From Halalkalibacter oceani (GTDB lineage: Bacteria > Bacillota > Bacilli > Bacillales > Bacillaceae_D): a stretch of DNA of 64,000 bases. Every line of letters starts with the position of its first letter. Position 1 is the stretch's first letter. This document shows, piece by piece, positions 1-9,966 of this stretch. Under the pieces are notes generated by a model. The model saw only the letters and a list, made by a program, of their open reading frames with translations. It was not told the DNA's origin and did not search any database. The translations under genes and the position numbers were made by a program. The stretch spans positions 1 through 64,000 of the forward strand of contig NZ_JAMBOL010000007.1 of NCBI RefSeq assembly GCF_023715605.1. Reading direction: 5' to 3'.

Positions 1-1473
<1,473 letters not shown>

Positions 1474-1590
1474 ATGGTGAGCTGATTAAGCTCTTACGTT
1501 AATAATTTGAAAGTCGCTTCACACTGCATCCTGTGCAGGCTCCGCTGGCTTTTTTGACGGTGACATTCGTCACCTTTTTTTCGCTTGGCT

Positions 1591-1610
1591 TTTGTTCAGT
1601 TTTCAAAGAA
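1591..1610 (-). promoter_or_regulatory. rrn leader antitermination box region
   Basis: On the minus strand, between the promoters and the 16S 5' end, the sequence TTCTTTGAAAACTGAACAA is typical of the leader just upstream of Bacillus 16S genes, where the boxA-type Nus antitermination signal sits. It is about 120 bases before the mature 16S start. Confidence 0.6.
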
Positions 1611-1636
1611 CTCGAATCGCCAATGGCGACTTTTAT

Positions 1637-1666
1637 ATCTTAACACCGGTTGACATTTCGCGTCAA
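1637..1666 (-). promoter_or_regulatory. rrn promoter P2 (sigma-A)
   Basis: Minus-strand -35 TTGACG (1661-1666) and -10 TAAGAT (1637-1642) with an 18-base spacer, placed upstream of the leader box and 16S gene. This is the downstream member of a tandem pair. Confidence 0.65.
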
Positions 1667-1710
1667 GGGTTAATTTAAATTATTTCATCACCTCAGCGGC
1701 GACAAGTAAT

Positions 1711-1739
1711 AATTTATCACACCTACAAAATGACGTCAA
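1711..1739 (-). promoter_or_regulatory. rrn promoter P1 (sigma-A), overlapping the ygxA stop codon
   Basis: Minus-strand -35 TTGACG (1734-1739) and -10 TAAATT (1711-1716) with an exact 17-base spacer, about 73 bases upstream of P2. The -35 hexamer overlaps the TGA stop codon of the upstream ygxA gene (1736-1738), so no terminator can sit between them and ygxA transcripts should read into the rRNA operon. Confidence 0.65.
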
Positions 1740-2605
1740 CATATTTTTTCAAGAAAATAAGTGATTTTTGTTATTCCTTCCGCTTTTGTTTTTTCCTCTT
1801 CCGTTGAAAGAAAACCTTTTTCAACTAAATGCTGGACCAACAATTCTAAATCGACGCGGTAATCCTCGACTTCCGGATGCTCCATATAATCGGCCATCGT
1901 CGACGGTCCCTCTTCAATAATAGAAAGAAAATGCTGGCTACCGACGCTCGTTTTGGAATGAACAGCGAATTCCGTCGCTAAAATAAGAAGCTCAATCCGC
2001 TTTTCCAACGGTTCTTCACTCTTCAATAGCTCCTGATAAAGCTTGTACGTTTGCGGTTCAATATGACGAACCTGCTCCCAAACCGTCACTTCCGGATAAT
2101 AGCCGTGATGAATAACCGATAAACGTGCTAAATGATGCAACGCATGCATCATATGGCTGTATGCATCGAAGTAATGCTGATGTCTGAACAACGTTCTTCC
2201 TTCCTCAAACCTTCTGAGCAGCTTTGTGAATTGAATCGTCATTTTTTTCGAACGGTCCTTGGGCGGGAAGGATTCAATTCTATCTTTAATCCCCATTAAA
2301 AACTCATTCCGGTCAAAAACAATCTTCCCATTGACGAGCCAATCTATTAACCGGCGCTGATTTCCGGCAATTAAAACCTGATGCATCAAGCATTGACTTA
2401 AGAAATGAAACGAAACCTGTTTGCCATCCACCTCGTAATGCTTTACCTGCCATTCCTCTTCAGGCTTATTATGAATAAGAAGGATAACAACTTCAGAGCC
2501 ATCGGTAATGGACAGCGGGGACATCTCCTTTTCAATTAACATAATAGCCAGCGTTTCCTCCAAGCCGGCTCTGTCCTGATATAATTGACGCAGTGTTCCT
2601 TCCAT
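1736..2605 (-). CDS. ygxA: nucleotidyltransferase-like protein YgxA
   Basis: Protein of about 289 residues that matches the YgxA family, which lies directly upstream of an rRNA operon and divergent from ygzB in B. subtilis; the same arrangement is seen here. The family is described as nucleotidyltransferase-like, with a helical, HEPN/MNT-like build, but its substrate is not known. Several in-frame starts are possible: the AGGAG at 2616-2620 suits the ATG at 2605 (10-base gap) better than the one at 2611 (4-base gap) or the TTG at 2614. The stop codon overlaps the -35 box of the rrn P1 promoter. Confidence 0.8.
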   Translation of the reverse strand: MEGTLRQLYQDRAGLEETLAIMLIEKEMSPLSITDGSEVVILLIHNKPEEEWQVKHYEVDGKQVSFHFLSQCLMHQVLIAGNQRRLIDWLVNGKIVFDRNEFLMGIKDRIESFPPKDRSKKMTIQFTKLLRRFEEGRTLFRHQHYFDAYSHMMHALHHLARLSVIHHGYYPEVTVWEQVRHIEPQTYKLYQELLKSEEPLEKRIELLILATEFAVHSKTSVGSQHFLSIIEEGPSTMADYMEHPEVEDYRVDLELLVQHLVEKGFLSTEEEKTKAEGITKITYFLEKIC

Positions 2606-2753
2606 TACCATCAAACTCCTTTCTCAAATCAAAAAATACCGATGCAGAACTATCTTCTTCGACGCCCACGAGAAATCTCCTGCCACTCTTACAGAATCGA
2701 ACGGATGTTGAATTGACCGCCATATGCTATACTACATGCTAGGAGGGACAATC

Positions 2754-3113
2754 ATGGCTTTAAAATACACGAACAAAATTAATAAGATCAGAACCTTTGC
2801 GTTGTCACTTGTGTTTATCGGCATCCTTGTGATGTATATCGGCATCTTCTTCAGACAATCGGTTATTCTGATGACCATTACGATGCTGCTCGGTTTTTTA
2901 TTTGTGATCGGAAGTACCGTCGTCTACTTTTGGATCGGAATGCTGTCGACGAGGACGATTCAGGTTGTGTGTCCCAGCTGTGGCGGAGCGACAAAAATGC
3001 TTGGCCGGGTTGATGCCTGCATGCATTGCAGCGAGCCATTAACGTTAGATAAATCACTCGAAGGAAAAGAATTTGACGAAACCTATAACCGCAAATCAAA
3101 ATCGAAGCAATAA
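2754..3113 (+). CDS. ygzB: UPF0295 membrane protein YgzB
   Basis: 119-residue protein of the UPF0295 family, next to perR as in B. subtilis. Two hydrophobic segments lie at about residues 14-34 and 42-64, followed by a cytoplasmic zinc-ribbon-like tail with CPSC and CMHC pairs. The tail ends in a basic run. The start at 2754 is set by AGGAGGG at 2741-2747 (6-base gap); the in-frame ATG 30 bases earlier has no binding site. It is divergent from ygxA and convergent with perR. Function unknown. Confidence 0.88.
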   Translation: MALKYTNKINKIRTFALSLVFIGILVMYIGIFFRQSVILMTITMLLGFLFVIGSTVVYFWIGMLSTRTIQVVCPSCGGATKMLGRVDACMHCSEPLTLDKSLEGKEFDETYNRKSKSKQ

Positions 3114-3117
3114 GAAA

Positions 3118-3142
3118 GTGCCTGTCCGTGTCGGACAGGCAC
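3118..3142. terminator. perfect hairpin after ygzB
   Basis: An 11-base-pair perfect stem, GTGCCTGTCCG with TGT loop. On the plus strand no T-run follows; on the minus strand a T-rich stretch (TTTCTTATT) follows. It may stop transcription from the perR side or simply protect the ygzB 3' end. Confidence 0.5.
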
Positions 3143-3190
3143 CAAACACTAAGAGCATATAGGTGCAATGGCTTCACTTACCACATTCTT

Positions 3191-3234
3191 AGGGGCTGGG
3201 CAAAAGGTGAAAAACACCCTTTGTCCCAGCCCCT
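3191..3234. terminator. bidirectional terminator between ygzB and perR
   Basis: Long hairpin AGGGGCTGGG-CAAAAGGTG / CACCCTTTG-TCCCAGCCCCT placed directly after the perR stop codon. It belongs to the set of gene-end hairpins with an AAAAGG/CCTTT inner stem that recurs through this window. Confidence 0.75.
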
Positions 3235-3675
3235 TTAATGATTGACCTTTTCTCCTTGACACGATGGGCACGTTCCATAAATCTCCATCCGGTGACTATG
3301 AACTTTAAAGCCTGTCACATGCTCCGCCAGCGTTTCCACCTCGTCTAACCCAGGATAATGAAAGTCGACGATCTTTCCACAATTCCCACAGATCACATGG
3401 TAGTGATCAGAGGTAACCGAATCAAATCTGCTCGATGAGTCTCCATATGTCAGCTCTTTAACGATCCCTGCTTCCTTAAAGACCCGCAGGTTATTATAAA
3501 CGGTTGCCACACTCATATTGGGAAAACGACCCTCCAACGCCTTATAAATATCGTCAGCTGTCGGATGAGTCATTGATTCATATAAAAATTCCAAAATCGC
3601 ATGACGTTGCGGAGTCATACGCACGCGGGTGTTTTTCAACGCATCAAGTGCATCTTGCAAGCGATGGGCAGACAT
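3235..3675 (-). CDS. perR: peroxide stress repressor PerR (Fur family)
   Basis: 146-residue Fur-family repressor, the expected length for PerR. The regulatory metal ligands of B. subtilis PerR are all present at the same numbers (H37, D85, H91, H93, D104), and so are the structural zinc cysteines in two CxxC pairs (C96/C99 and C136/C139). The N-terminal winged helix contains the family block [14 protein letters not shown]. PerR senses peroxide by metal-catalysed oxidation of His ligands and represses oxidative-stress genes. The start at ATG 3675 is chosen because AGAGGTG lies 7 bases upstream; the ATG six bases earlier is too close to it. A PerR box upstream implies autoregulation. Confidence 0.96.
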   Translation of the reverse strand: MSAHRLQDALDALKNTRVRMTPQRHAILEFLYESMTHPTADDIYKALEGRFPNMSVATVYNNLRVFKEAGIVKELTYGDSSSRFDSVTSDHYHVICGNCGKIVDFHYPGLDEVETLAEHVTGFKVHSHRMEIYGTCPSCQGEKVNH

Positions 3676-3714
3676 TGTCATGCACCTCTCTTTCAAAAGA
3701 AAACCATTCTTACC

Positions 3715-3729
3715 TTATAATAAGTATAA
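3715..3729 (-). promoter_or_regulatory. PerR box upstream of perR
   Basis: The minus-strand 15-mer TTATACTTATTATAA differs from the PerR box consensus TTATAATTATTATAA at one base. It lies about 40 bases upstream of the perR start codon, so it indicates negative autoregulation, as known in B. subtilis. Confidence 0.8.
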
Positions 3730-3757
3730 TATGCAAAAGCCTTCTCTGTCAACGCTC

Positions 3758-4051
3758 TCAAATATTTAACAAAGGAGCCGCATCCTTCACTTGCAACAAA
3801 AAGGAGGTATACCGATGCTCTTGTTTGCTTGCCCTTTGTTTCTTCTTTTCCACATCAAGGCAGGCTGCTTTAAGGGCGTCTGATAACCCGGGAAGATCCG
3901 CTTCCTCAACCCCAAAAAGAAAAGTCGTGTTCCCTTTTCTCCAGAAGCCTCCGGAACTGGCCAACTCTGTCATTCGATAGCCTTGCTTTCTCAGTTGAGT
4001 TTCTACCTCATTGGCATACATGTTATCAATAATACATACTAAGAGCTTCAT
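3758..4051 (-). CDS. DarA/YaaQ-like PII-fold protein (c-di-AMP receptor family)
   Basis: 97-residue protein that begins MKLLVCIIDNMYANEV and has the family block with TELASSGGFWRKGNTTFLFG at residues ~32-51, the loop that binds cyclic di-AMP in DarA/YaaQ. The usual darA is elsewhere in Bacillus (near tmk-holB), so this is probably a second, paralogous receptor; the tail (KKKQRASKQEH...) is basic and differs from DarA. It is transcribed with the same strand as bcp and perR, 60 bases before the perR promoter region. Start at 4051 is set by a GGGGG site 5 bases upstream. Ligand binding is inferred from family only. Confidence 0.75.
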   Translation of the reverse strand: MKLLVCIIDNMYANEVETQLRKQGYRMTELASSGGFWRKGNTTFLFGVEEADLPGLSDALKAACLDVEKKKQRASKQEHRYTSFLLQVKDAAPLLNI

Positions 4052-4063
4052 GTTACCCCCCAT

Positions 4064-4276
4064 TTCTATTAGGTGTTCATTAGTAATTTATTCAAGTGAA
4101 TGATTCGTGGTTCGTACGAGAAATCCTTTAAGAAAAGCGCGCAGGCTTTTTCTTAGAAGCATTGCGCGGACCCGTTCAATATCTTCATTCTCCATGAAAG
4201 TGGGGTTCTTTCACGGAGAATGTAACGGGGGGAGCCTGTCCTTTCCCCGGCCATCCCTCTCATGTACAGCTGTTAC
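4064..4276. other. bcp-darA intergenic region with palindrome and a doubtful 35-codon ORF
   Basis: Holds an imperfect inverted repeat at 4186-4222 (arms CATTCTCC-TGAAAG and CTTTCA-GGAGAATG around a 7-base loop), which could fold on either strand but lacks a T-run. On the minus strand 4195-4088 is an ORF of 35 codons beginning MENEDIERVRAMLLRKS, basic and partly helical; it has no convincing ribosome binding site because its upstream side is the hairpin. Nothing else is apparent. Confidence 0.4.
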
Positions 4277-4750
4277 TCAGCTTTCAAGTTCATCTTTAAT
4301 GTAGGTCAACGCTTCCTCCACATGGTCTTTCACACGGACCTTTCTCCATTCCTTCACTAAGATCCCGTCTTTATCAATGACAAAGGTTGAACGTTCAATT
4401 CCCATATATTCCTTACCGAAATTCTTTTTTAGCTTCCATACGCCATAATCCTCGGCCACTTGATGATCCTCATCGGCAAGCAGCTGAAAGGGCAGCTCAT
4501 ATTTATCAATAAATTTTTTATGACGGTCAACCGGGTCCGGACTTACACCAAGAATCACCGTATTCAGACCGGAGAAATCGTCAATCCGGTCACGAAAGTC
4601 GCACGCCTGTGTCGTGCAGCCTGGAGTCATATCCTTTGGATAAAAATAAAGCACAACGGTCTTTCCTTTAAAGTCTGCCAGTGACACCGTTTCTCCGTTG
4701 CTTGACGGAAGAGTAAATGGAGGAGCTTCTTGTCCAATTTGAGCTTTCAT
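4277..4750 (-). CDS. bcp: thioredoxin-dependent peroxiredoxin Bcp (PrxQ type)
   Basis: 157-residue peroxiredoxin reducing H2O2 and organic peroxides with thioredoxin. Peroxidatic Cys45 lies in the PGCTTQAC block and the resolving Cys50 four residues on, the typical PrxQ spacing. The neighbour perR is the peroxide regulator and the same pair is adjacent in B. subtilis (ygaF/perR). No clear PerR box was seen in front of it. Confidence 0.95.
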   Translation of the reverse strand: MKAQIGQEAPPFTLPSSNGETVSLADFKGKTVVLYFYPKDMTPGCTTQACDFRDRIDDFSGLNTVILGVSPDPVDRHKKFIDKYELPFQLLADEDHQVAEDYGVWKLKKNFGKEYMGIERSTFVIDKDGILVKEWRKVRVKDHVEEALTYIKDELES

Positions 4751-4808
4751 CGAATCATCCTTTCCATACGATTTCTTTAAGCGTAGCCGAATTTAAGCTG
4801 GAAGACAA

Positions 4809-5234
4809 CTAACCACCCTTGCTTTTTACATGGAAGACGGTTGTCACGACAAAGGCCGCCGGGAGAAGGTACCCAAAAAGCGCCTGAATCACGGCGATGA
4901 TCCGGCCCACTCCAATTGGCACTAAATCCCCGTAGCCGACTGAAAGCAAGGTCACAGCGCTAAAGTAAATAATATCTTCAAGCATATGCGGCATCGGCCC
5001 TTGAATCGAATGATTCGCTTCGACCAAGACATGAACGCCCAACAGCTCTAATCCAAGATACAGAATGGAAAAGGAAAGGATCACGGTGATGTAAACTAGC
5101 ACAAGCAAAGTAAAATGACGAAGAGATACAGCATAAGCCCCGCGCGACGGTCGGTAACGAAGCAGCAGCAGAAGGCTGACGATCGTCCCTGTCGTCGCCG
5201 TAACTAAAATACCATATAAAAGCATTGTCATCAT
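4809..5234 (-). CDS. two-pore-helix-type potassium ion channel subunit
   Basis: 141-residue integral membrane protein. Segments at about residues 5-25, 42-62 and 105-130 are hydrophobic, and residues ~88-102 hold the pore helix and selectivity filter TLLSVGYGD, a K+ channel signature. No C-terminal RCK/TrkA domain is present, so it should be a simple tetrameric channel, ungated by cytoplasmic ligand domains. Start at 5234 follows GGAGGGGG; the longer reading upstream has no binding site. It is divergent from gsaB. Confidence 0.85.
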   Translation of the reverse strand: MMTMLLYGILVTATTGTIVSLLLLLRYRPSRGAYAVSLRHFTLLVLVYITVILSFSILYLGLELLGVHVLVEANHSIQGPMPHMLEDIIYFSAVTLLSVGYGDLVPIGVGRIIAVIQALFGYLLPAAFVVTTVFHVKSKGG

Positions 5235-5366
5235 TGTTCCCCCTCCCTTGATCATTATGCTTGTCTGGCGCATTTTAGAAGAGGCTGGCCTTGCTGATGA
5301 CAAGAGTTGTATGGTTGAATAAGAACAGGAATTCTTAGCAAATTGACCACAGCTGGAGGGTATAAC

Positions 5367-6656
5367 ATGAATCATTCACAATCAGAAGCCTTATATAAAG
5401 AAGCTCAAGAGCATATCGTCGGCGGCGTTAACAGCCCGTCACGGGCTTATAAGGGCGTCGGCGGCGGCACCCCTGTGTTTATGGAGCGGGCCAAAGGGGC
5501 TTACTTCTGGGATGTTGACGGAAACCGTTACATTGATTACTTGGCGGCATACGGCCCGATTATTACGGGACATGCTCATCCTCATATTACAGAAGCGATC
5601 ACCCGTGCTGCCGAAAACGGCGTCCTGTACGGAACACCGACGAAATTGGAAAATCAGTTCGCGAAAATGCTGAAAGAAGCGATTCCATCGCTCGAAAAAG
5701 TGCGGTTTGTCAACTCCGGCACAGAAGCGGTGATGACAACGATCCGCGTCGCCAGAGCTTATACGGGACGCGATAAAATCATCAAATTCGCCGGGTGCTA
5801 TCACGGCCATTCCGACCTCGTCCTCGTCGCCGCCGGTTCGGGACCTTCTACGTTGGGCACGCCTGACTCCGCCGGGGTGACAAAGAGCATCGCCAAAGAA
5901 GTGATCACCGTACCTTTTAATGACATCAACGCATACAAGCAGGCAATTGATAAATGGGGCTGCGACATCGCCGCCGTTCTCGTGGAACCGATTGTCGGCA
6001 ACTTCGGCATCGTCGAGCCGGCACCAGGCTTCCTTGAAGCAGTCAATGAGCTTACACATGATGCCGGCGCTCTCGTTATTTATGACGAAGTGATCACCGC
6101 CTTCCGCTTCATGTATGGCGGCGCGCAAAACTATTTAGGAGTCGAACCGGATATGACGGCGCTCGGGAAAATCATCGGCGGCGGCCTGCCGATTGGCGCC
6201 TATGGCGGCCGGGTGGACATTATGGAAAAGGTTGCCCCGCTCGGGCCAGCCTATCAGGCCGGTACAATGGCCGGTAATCCAGCTTCCATGAGCGCCGGCA
6301 TTGCCTGCCTGGAAGTTTTGCAGGAAAGCGGACTGTATGAGCGGCTCGATCAGATTGGAGCAAAGCTTGAAGAAGGAATGCTGACCCTTGCCGAGAAGCA
6401 TCAACAGACTGTCACCGTTAACCGTCTCAAAGGCGCGCTGACGATTTATTTTGGCGCTGAGCGGATCACCAATTATGAGCAGGCCGAAAAAACCGACAGC
6501 GAGAAATTCGGCATCTTTTTCAAGGAACTGCTAAAACGCGGCGTTCATATCGCGCCGTCGAAATTCGAAGCGTGGTTCCTGACGATCGCCCACACAGAAG
6601 AAGATATCGAGAAAACGTTAGACGCGGTTGATCAAGCTTTCGCAGCGATGAATTAA
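5367..6656 (+). CDS. gsaB: glutamate-1-semialdehyde 2,1-aminomutase
   Basis: 429-residue PLP enzyme converting glutamate-1-semialdehyde to 5-aminolevulinate, the C5 route to haem. PLP lysine K268 lies in [18 protein letters not shown], and the cofactor-binding NSGTEA (117-122) and GCYHGHSD (143-150) blocks are intact. Its place beside bcp and ygaE matches gsaB of B. subtilis, the second GSA-aminomutase, rather than hemL of the hem operon. Start at 5367 follows GGAGGG at 5355-5360. Confidence 0.94.
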   Translation: MNHSQSEALYKEAQEHIVGGVNSPSRAYKGVGGGTPVFMERAKGAYFWDVDGNRYIDYLAAYGPIITGHAHPHITEAITRAAENGVLYGTPTKLENQFAKMLKEAIPSLEKVRFVNSGTEAVMTTIRVARAYTGRDKIIKFAGCYHGHSDLVLVAAGSGPSTLGTPDSAGVTKSIAKEVITVPFNDINAYKQAIDKWGCDIAAVLVEPIVGNFGIVEPAPGFLEAVNELTHDAGALVIYDEVITAFRFMYGGAQNYLGVEPDMTALGKIIGGGLPIGAYGGRVDIMEKVAPLGPAYQAGTMAGNPASMSAGIACLEVLQESGLYERLDQIGAKLEEGMLTLAEKHQQTVTVNRLKGALTIYFGAERITNYEQAEKTDSEKFGIFFKELLKRGVHIAPSKFEAWFLTIAHTEEDIEKTLDAVDQAFAAMN

Positions 6657-6692
6657 ATAACAGCCTCCTAAGTCATTTCGTTCCTCCAAATG

Positions 6693-6838
6693 TTTTTCGC
6701 AACTCGAGAAAGAGGAATAGCTCCGCGCCTTGCTTCGAGAAACCCGCTCGTAGCAAGGCTTTCAAAACCAGGCAATGGTTACGCTCATTACGAAAAAGCT
6801 GCTGAAAAAGTGAAAATCGCACTTTTTCAGCAGCTTCC
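6693..6838 (-). repeat. dispersed ~150-bp repeat, copy A
   Basis: Read on the minus strand this stretch is closely similar over its whole length to 34657-34813 on the plus strand. Shared parts include a perfect inverted repeat built on AGCTGCTGAAAAAGTG, then CGTAATGAGCGTA, TTTTGAAAGCCTTGCTACGAG and GGGTTTCTCG. It fills most of the gsaB-ygaE gap. ORFs read through the two copies are in different frames, so it is non-coding. The hairpin at its start could terminate gsaB transcription. Confidence 0.85.
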
Positions 6839-7004
6839 TCAAAAAGACCTCTTTTCATCTTTCTGAAAAAAATCACTTGCCGCTTTCCGGCAGATATTGT
6901 ATATTACGTTCGGTAATCTTTTATGAAGGGTATTGAGTAATGATAATTGCAATACTAGATGTAAGAGAAACTAAACGGAAAACAAGAAAGGACATCATTT
7001 TTAT

Positions 7005-8090
7005 ATGAAACTTGGAGCTCGTATTTTTAAAACGGGTCTTGCCATTATGATTTCCCTGTATTTAGCGATATGGCTCGGGCTTGAGCCGCCGGTTTTCGCC
7101 GCCCTCGCTGCCGCATTCGCTGTTCAGCCATCTATTTACCGCACATTTCAAACGATTTTGGATCAAGTGCAAGCCAACCTGATCGGTGCGGTTCTAGGCG
7201 TTATTTTCGTGATGACCTTTGGCCATGAGCCGTTCGTTATCGGAATCGTCGTCGTCATCGCGATCGCGATCATTTTAAAAGTGAAGCTCGAGTCTTCAAC
7301 GATTCCATTGGCGATTATTACCGTTATCATCGTGATGGAGAGCCCGGCCGATAACTTTATCGAGTTTTCTACCGGCCGCTTTTTCTTAATTTTGCTCGGG
7401 GTGATTTCCGCCTTTATTGTCAATCTCGTCTTCGTTCCACCGCGCTATGAAACGAAGCTCTATCACAAGCTGCAAAAGGCGACGGAAGACATCAACCAGT
7501 GGACGATGCTTTTTATTCGCAACGACGCTGACCCGCGCGCGCTGAAAAAAGACTTGGGCCGCCTGGAAGAGAGCATGATTAAAATCGAAAACCTGTATCT
7601 TTTATATAAGGAAGAGCGCAATTATTTTCAGCGGAACAAATACGGCAAAGCACGTAAAGTTGTCTTATTCCGCCAAATGCTCGTCACGACAAAAAAAGCA
7701 TTCAGTGTGCTGAAAAACCTCGAACGGCGGGCGGAAGCATTGAATCATACTTCCGACAAGATCCAAAAGAAATTTGAAAAGCAGCTCGACTATTTAACCG
7801 CCTATCATGACTTGATTTTACTGCGCTATGTCGGGAAAGTTCATTCGCACCATCCGGAGGAATTGACCGAACGGATGAACAGCGGCAAGGAACAGCTCGT
7901 CTCCTGCTTTATTGAATTGCGGGAACAGGACTGCACCACACATGAGCAATGGCTCCAGCTGCTGCCAATCGTCTCGCAAATGATTGAATACCAGGAGCAG
8001 CTTGAACATCTCGACCAGCTTGTCGACAGCTTCTTCAACTACCACAAATTAGAAAATGAAGTCAAAATCAAAGATCCTGAAGATGACTGA
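7005..8090 (+). CDS. ygaE: aromatic acid exporter family (ArAE/DUF939) membrane protein
   Basis: 361-residue protein with an N-terminal half of about five hydrophobic segments (residues ~10-140) resembling the ArAE_1/FUSC half-transporter fold, and a soluble helical C-terminal half rich in charged residues (DUF939 C-terminal type). Proteins of this class export aromatic or other organic acids, but the substrate of YgaE is not known. It sits between gsaB and the ABC exporter ygaD as in B. subtilis. The AAAGGA site is unusually far (about 13 bases) from the ATG. Confidence 0.8.
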   Translation: MKLGARIFKTGLAIMISLYLAIWLGLEPPVFAALAAAFAVQPSIYRTFQTILDQVQANLIGAVLGVIFVMTFGHEPFVIGIVVVIAIAIILKVKLESSTIPLAIITVIIVMESPADNFIEFSTGRFFLILLGVISAFIVNLVFVPPRYETKLYHKLQKATEDINQWTMLFIRNDADPRALKKDLGRLEESMIKIENLYLLYKEERNYFQRNKYGKARKVVLFRQMLVTTKKAFSVLKNLERRAEALNHTSDKIQKKFEKQLDYLTAYHDLILLRYVGKVHSHHPEELTERMNSGKEQLVSCFIELREQDCTTHEQWLQLLPIVSQMIEYQEQLEHLDQLVDSFFNYHKLENEVKIKDPEDD

Positions 8091-8095
8091 AAAGA

Positions 8096-8137
8096 GGGCT
8101 TGGCAAAAAGGTTGTTTTTTCACCTTTTGCCAAGCCC
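8096..8137. terminator. bidirectional terminator between ygaE and ygaD
   Basis: Hairpin GGGCTTGGCAAAAAGGT / ACCTTTTGCCAAGCCC with a T-rich loop and TTTT on the right side, shared by two convergent genes. Same hairpin family as others in the window. Confidence 0.8.
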
Positions 8138-8140
8138 CTT

Positions 8141-9892
8141 TTAAAGCTGCTGAACCTCGAATAATTTCTGATAGCTGCCGCCTTTGACCATTAGGTCCTC
8201 GTGACTGCCGGACTCGACAATTTCGCCATTTTCAATGACGACGATCCGATCCGCGTGGGTAATCGTCGAGAGCCTGTGGGCGACGATAAAGGTCGTGCGA
8301 TCACGCGCCAATTTTTCAAGCGCCTCTTGAATATAATGTTCGCTTTCCAAATCAAGCGCCGAAGTCGCCTCATCAAAAATCAGGATCGGCGGATTTTTCA
8401 AAAAGACTCTGGCAATCGCCACGCGTTGCTTTTGACCGCCTGAAAGCTTCACGCCTCTTTCGCCGACCTCCGTCTCATAGCCGTTCGGCAGGGACATAAT
8501 GAAGCCGTGCGCATTAGCAGCTTTTGCAGCGGCAACTACTTCTTCGTCAGTGGCGTCAGGCCGCCCCATCAAAATATTCGCCTTGACGGAATGACTGAAC
8601 AGAATATTATCCTGCAGCACCATGCCGATATTGTCGCGCAGCGTGCGGACCTGATAGTCGCGCAAATCCTTGCCATCCAAGAGAATCCGTCCTTCGGTGA
8701 CATCATAAAAGCGCGGCAGCAGACTAATGAGCGTGCTCTTTCCTCCGCCGCTCATCCCGACAAAGGCGATCGTCTCTCCCCGTTCTACTTTGAGCTGTAA
8801 ATTTTTTAAAACCGGTTCCTCATCTTCATTGTAGCGAAAGGTTACATTGTCAAATTCAAAGCTGCCTTGCGCCCGTTTGAGCGGAGTTGCAGAAGAGCGA
8901 TCGACAATATCATACTTTTCATCAATAAATTCAAATACACGATCCATCGAAGCAATAGCCTGCGTCAATGTCGTCGAGGAATTTACGAGCCGGCGAAGCG
9001 GGCCGTACAGCCGCTCCATATAGAGCACAAAGGCGGTCATCGCCCCTACTTCAAGCTGTCCGGTAATGACAAAATAACCGGAGACGAAAATGACTAGCAG
9101 CGGGGCGACATCGGTAATCGTATTGACGACGGCAAAGGTTTTCGCGTTCCATTTCGTATGATCGATTGCTTTCGTCAGAAAATGCCCATTCCGCTTGGCA
9201 AACTGGTCCTGCTCATACTCCTCCAACGCGAAGCTGCGAATGACGTTCATCCCTTGTACCCGTTCATGAAGATGCCCCTGGACCTCAGCAAGCGCCTGAG
9301 AACGCACACGCGTCAAATGACGGAGCCTGCTGTAAAAGAACTTGATCGAAAAACCGTAAAGCGGAAACATCGAAATCGCGACAATTGTCAGCCAGACGTT
9401 TAAATTCAACATAATAATAACCGCAATAATAATCGTAAATAAGTCCAGCCAAATATTCATTAGTCCGGTAATGACAAACGTCTTCGTTTGTTCCACATCG
9501 TGAATCACCCGCGAAATGATTTCCCCGACCTTGCGATTGGAGTAAAATTTCAAACTGAGCTTCTGAATATGGGTAAACAGTTGGTCACGGATATCATACA
9601 GCACCTTGTTGCCGATGAACTGGGCAAAGTACTGACGGAAGTACTCAATCGGCGGGCGCAAAACGACAAAAATAAAAAACATGCCAATCATGATTTTAAA
9701 TAAAAGTGACAGCTTTTCATCATCAGCTAACGCTTCTGCGAAAATGATGTCATCAATCACATACATCATCACTAACGGCAAAAGTAAAGGAATGCCGAAT
9801 TTCAGCACCCCAATTAAAACCGTCAGAATGATTTCCTTCCAATATGGCTTGACGAAAGCCAGATAGCGCTTTATGCTATTCAGTTTCGCCAC
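8141..9892 (-). CDS. ygaD: ABC exporter, fused membrane and ATPase domains (YgaD)
   Basis: About 583 residues: ABC transmembrane type 1 domain with six helices in the first ~320 residues, then an ATPase domain with Walker [10 protein letters not shown], signature LSGGQ, Walker [13 protein letters not shown] and H-loop AHR. Closely resembles B. subtilis YgaD, a half-transporter acting as a dimer to export lipids or drugs; the substrate is unknown. The start is uncertain: GTG at 9892 touches its AAGGGGG site, whereas CTG at 9883 has ideal 8-base spacing and lines up with the YgaD start. The site can be masked by upstream RNA structure (see the hairpin at 9913-9955). Confidence 0.88.
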   Translation of the reverse strand: MAKLNSIKRYLAFVKPYWKEIILTVLIGVLKFGIPLLLPLVMMYVIDDIIFAEALADDEKLSLLFKIMIGMFFIFVVLRPPIEYFRQYFAQFIGNKVLYDIRDQLFTHIQKLSLKFYSNRKVGEIISRVIHDVEQTKTFVITGLMNIWLDLFTIIIAVIIMLNLNVWLTIVAISMFPLYGFSIKFFYSRLRHLTRVRSQALAEVQGHLHERVQGMNVIRSFALEEYEQDQFAKRNGHFLTKAIDHTKWNAKTFAVVNTITDVAPLLVIFVSGYFVITGQLEVGAMTAFVLYMERLYGPLRRLVNSSTTLTQAIASMDRVFEFIDEKYDIVDRSSATPLKRAQGSFEFDNVTFRYNEDEEPVLKNLQLKVERGETIAFVGMSGGGKSTLISLLPRFYDVTEGRILLDGKDLRDYQVRTLRDNIGMVLQDNILFSHSVKANILMGRPDATDEEVVAAAKAANAHGFIMSLPNGYETEVGERGVKLSGGQKQRVAIARVFLKNPPILIFDEATSALDLESEHYIQEALEKLARDRTTFIVAHRLSTITHADRIVVIENGEIVESGSHEDLMVKGGSYQKLFEVQQL

Positions 9893-9912
9893 CCCCTTTT
9901 CATTCGCTGAGA

Positions 9913-9955
9913 AGGGGGTGTGCCAAAAGGTAGGTAACCCTTTTGGCACACCCCT
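9913..9955 (-). terminator. terminator between ntdP and ygaD
   Basis: Hairpin AGGGGTGTGCCAAAAGG.../...CCTTTTGGCACACCCCCT on the minus strand, just after ntdP. Its 3' arm ends in ACCCCCTT, which is also complementary to the AAGGGGGT ribosome binding site of ygaD (9893-9899), so the same bases can either complete the terminator or mask the site. Confidence 0.65.
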
Positions 9956-9966
9956 GTCTGACTTAT

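Noticed and set aside
5439-6128. 229-codon ORF antisense to gsaB
   Set aside because: It is a shadow of a real, GC-rich gene; it has no ribosome site and no family resemblance.
6673-6876. 67-codon minus-strand ORF after gsaB
   Set aside because: It is a reading through the dispersed repeat; the second copy of the repeat does not keep this frame.
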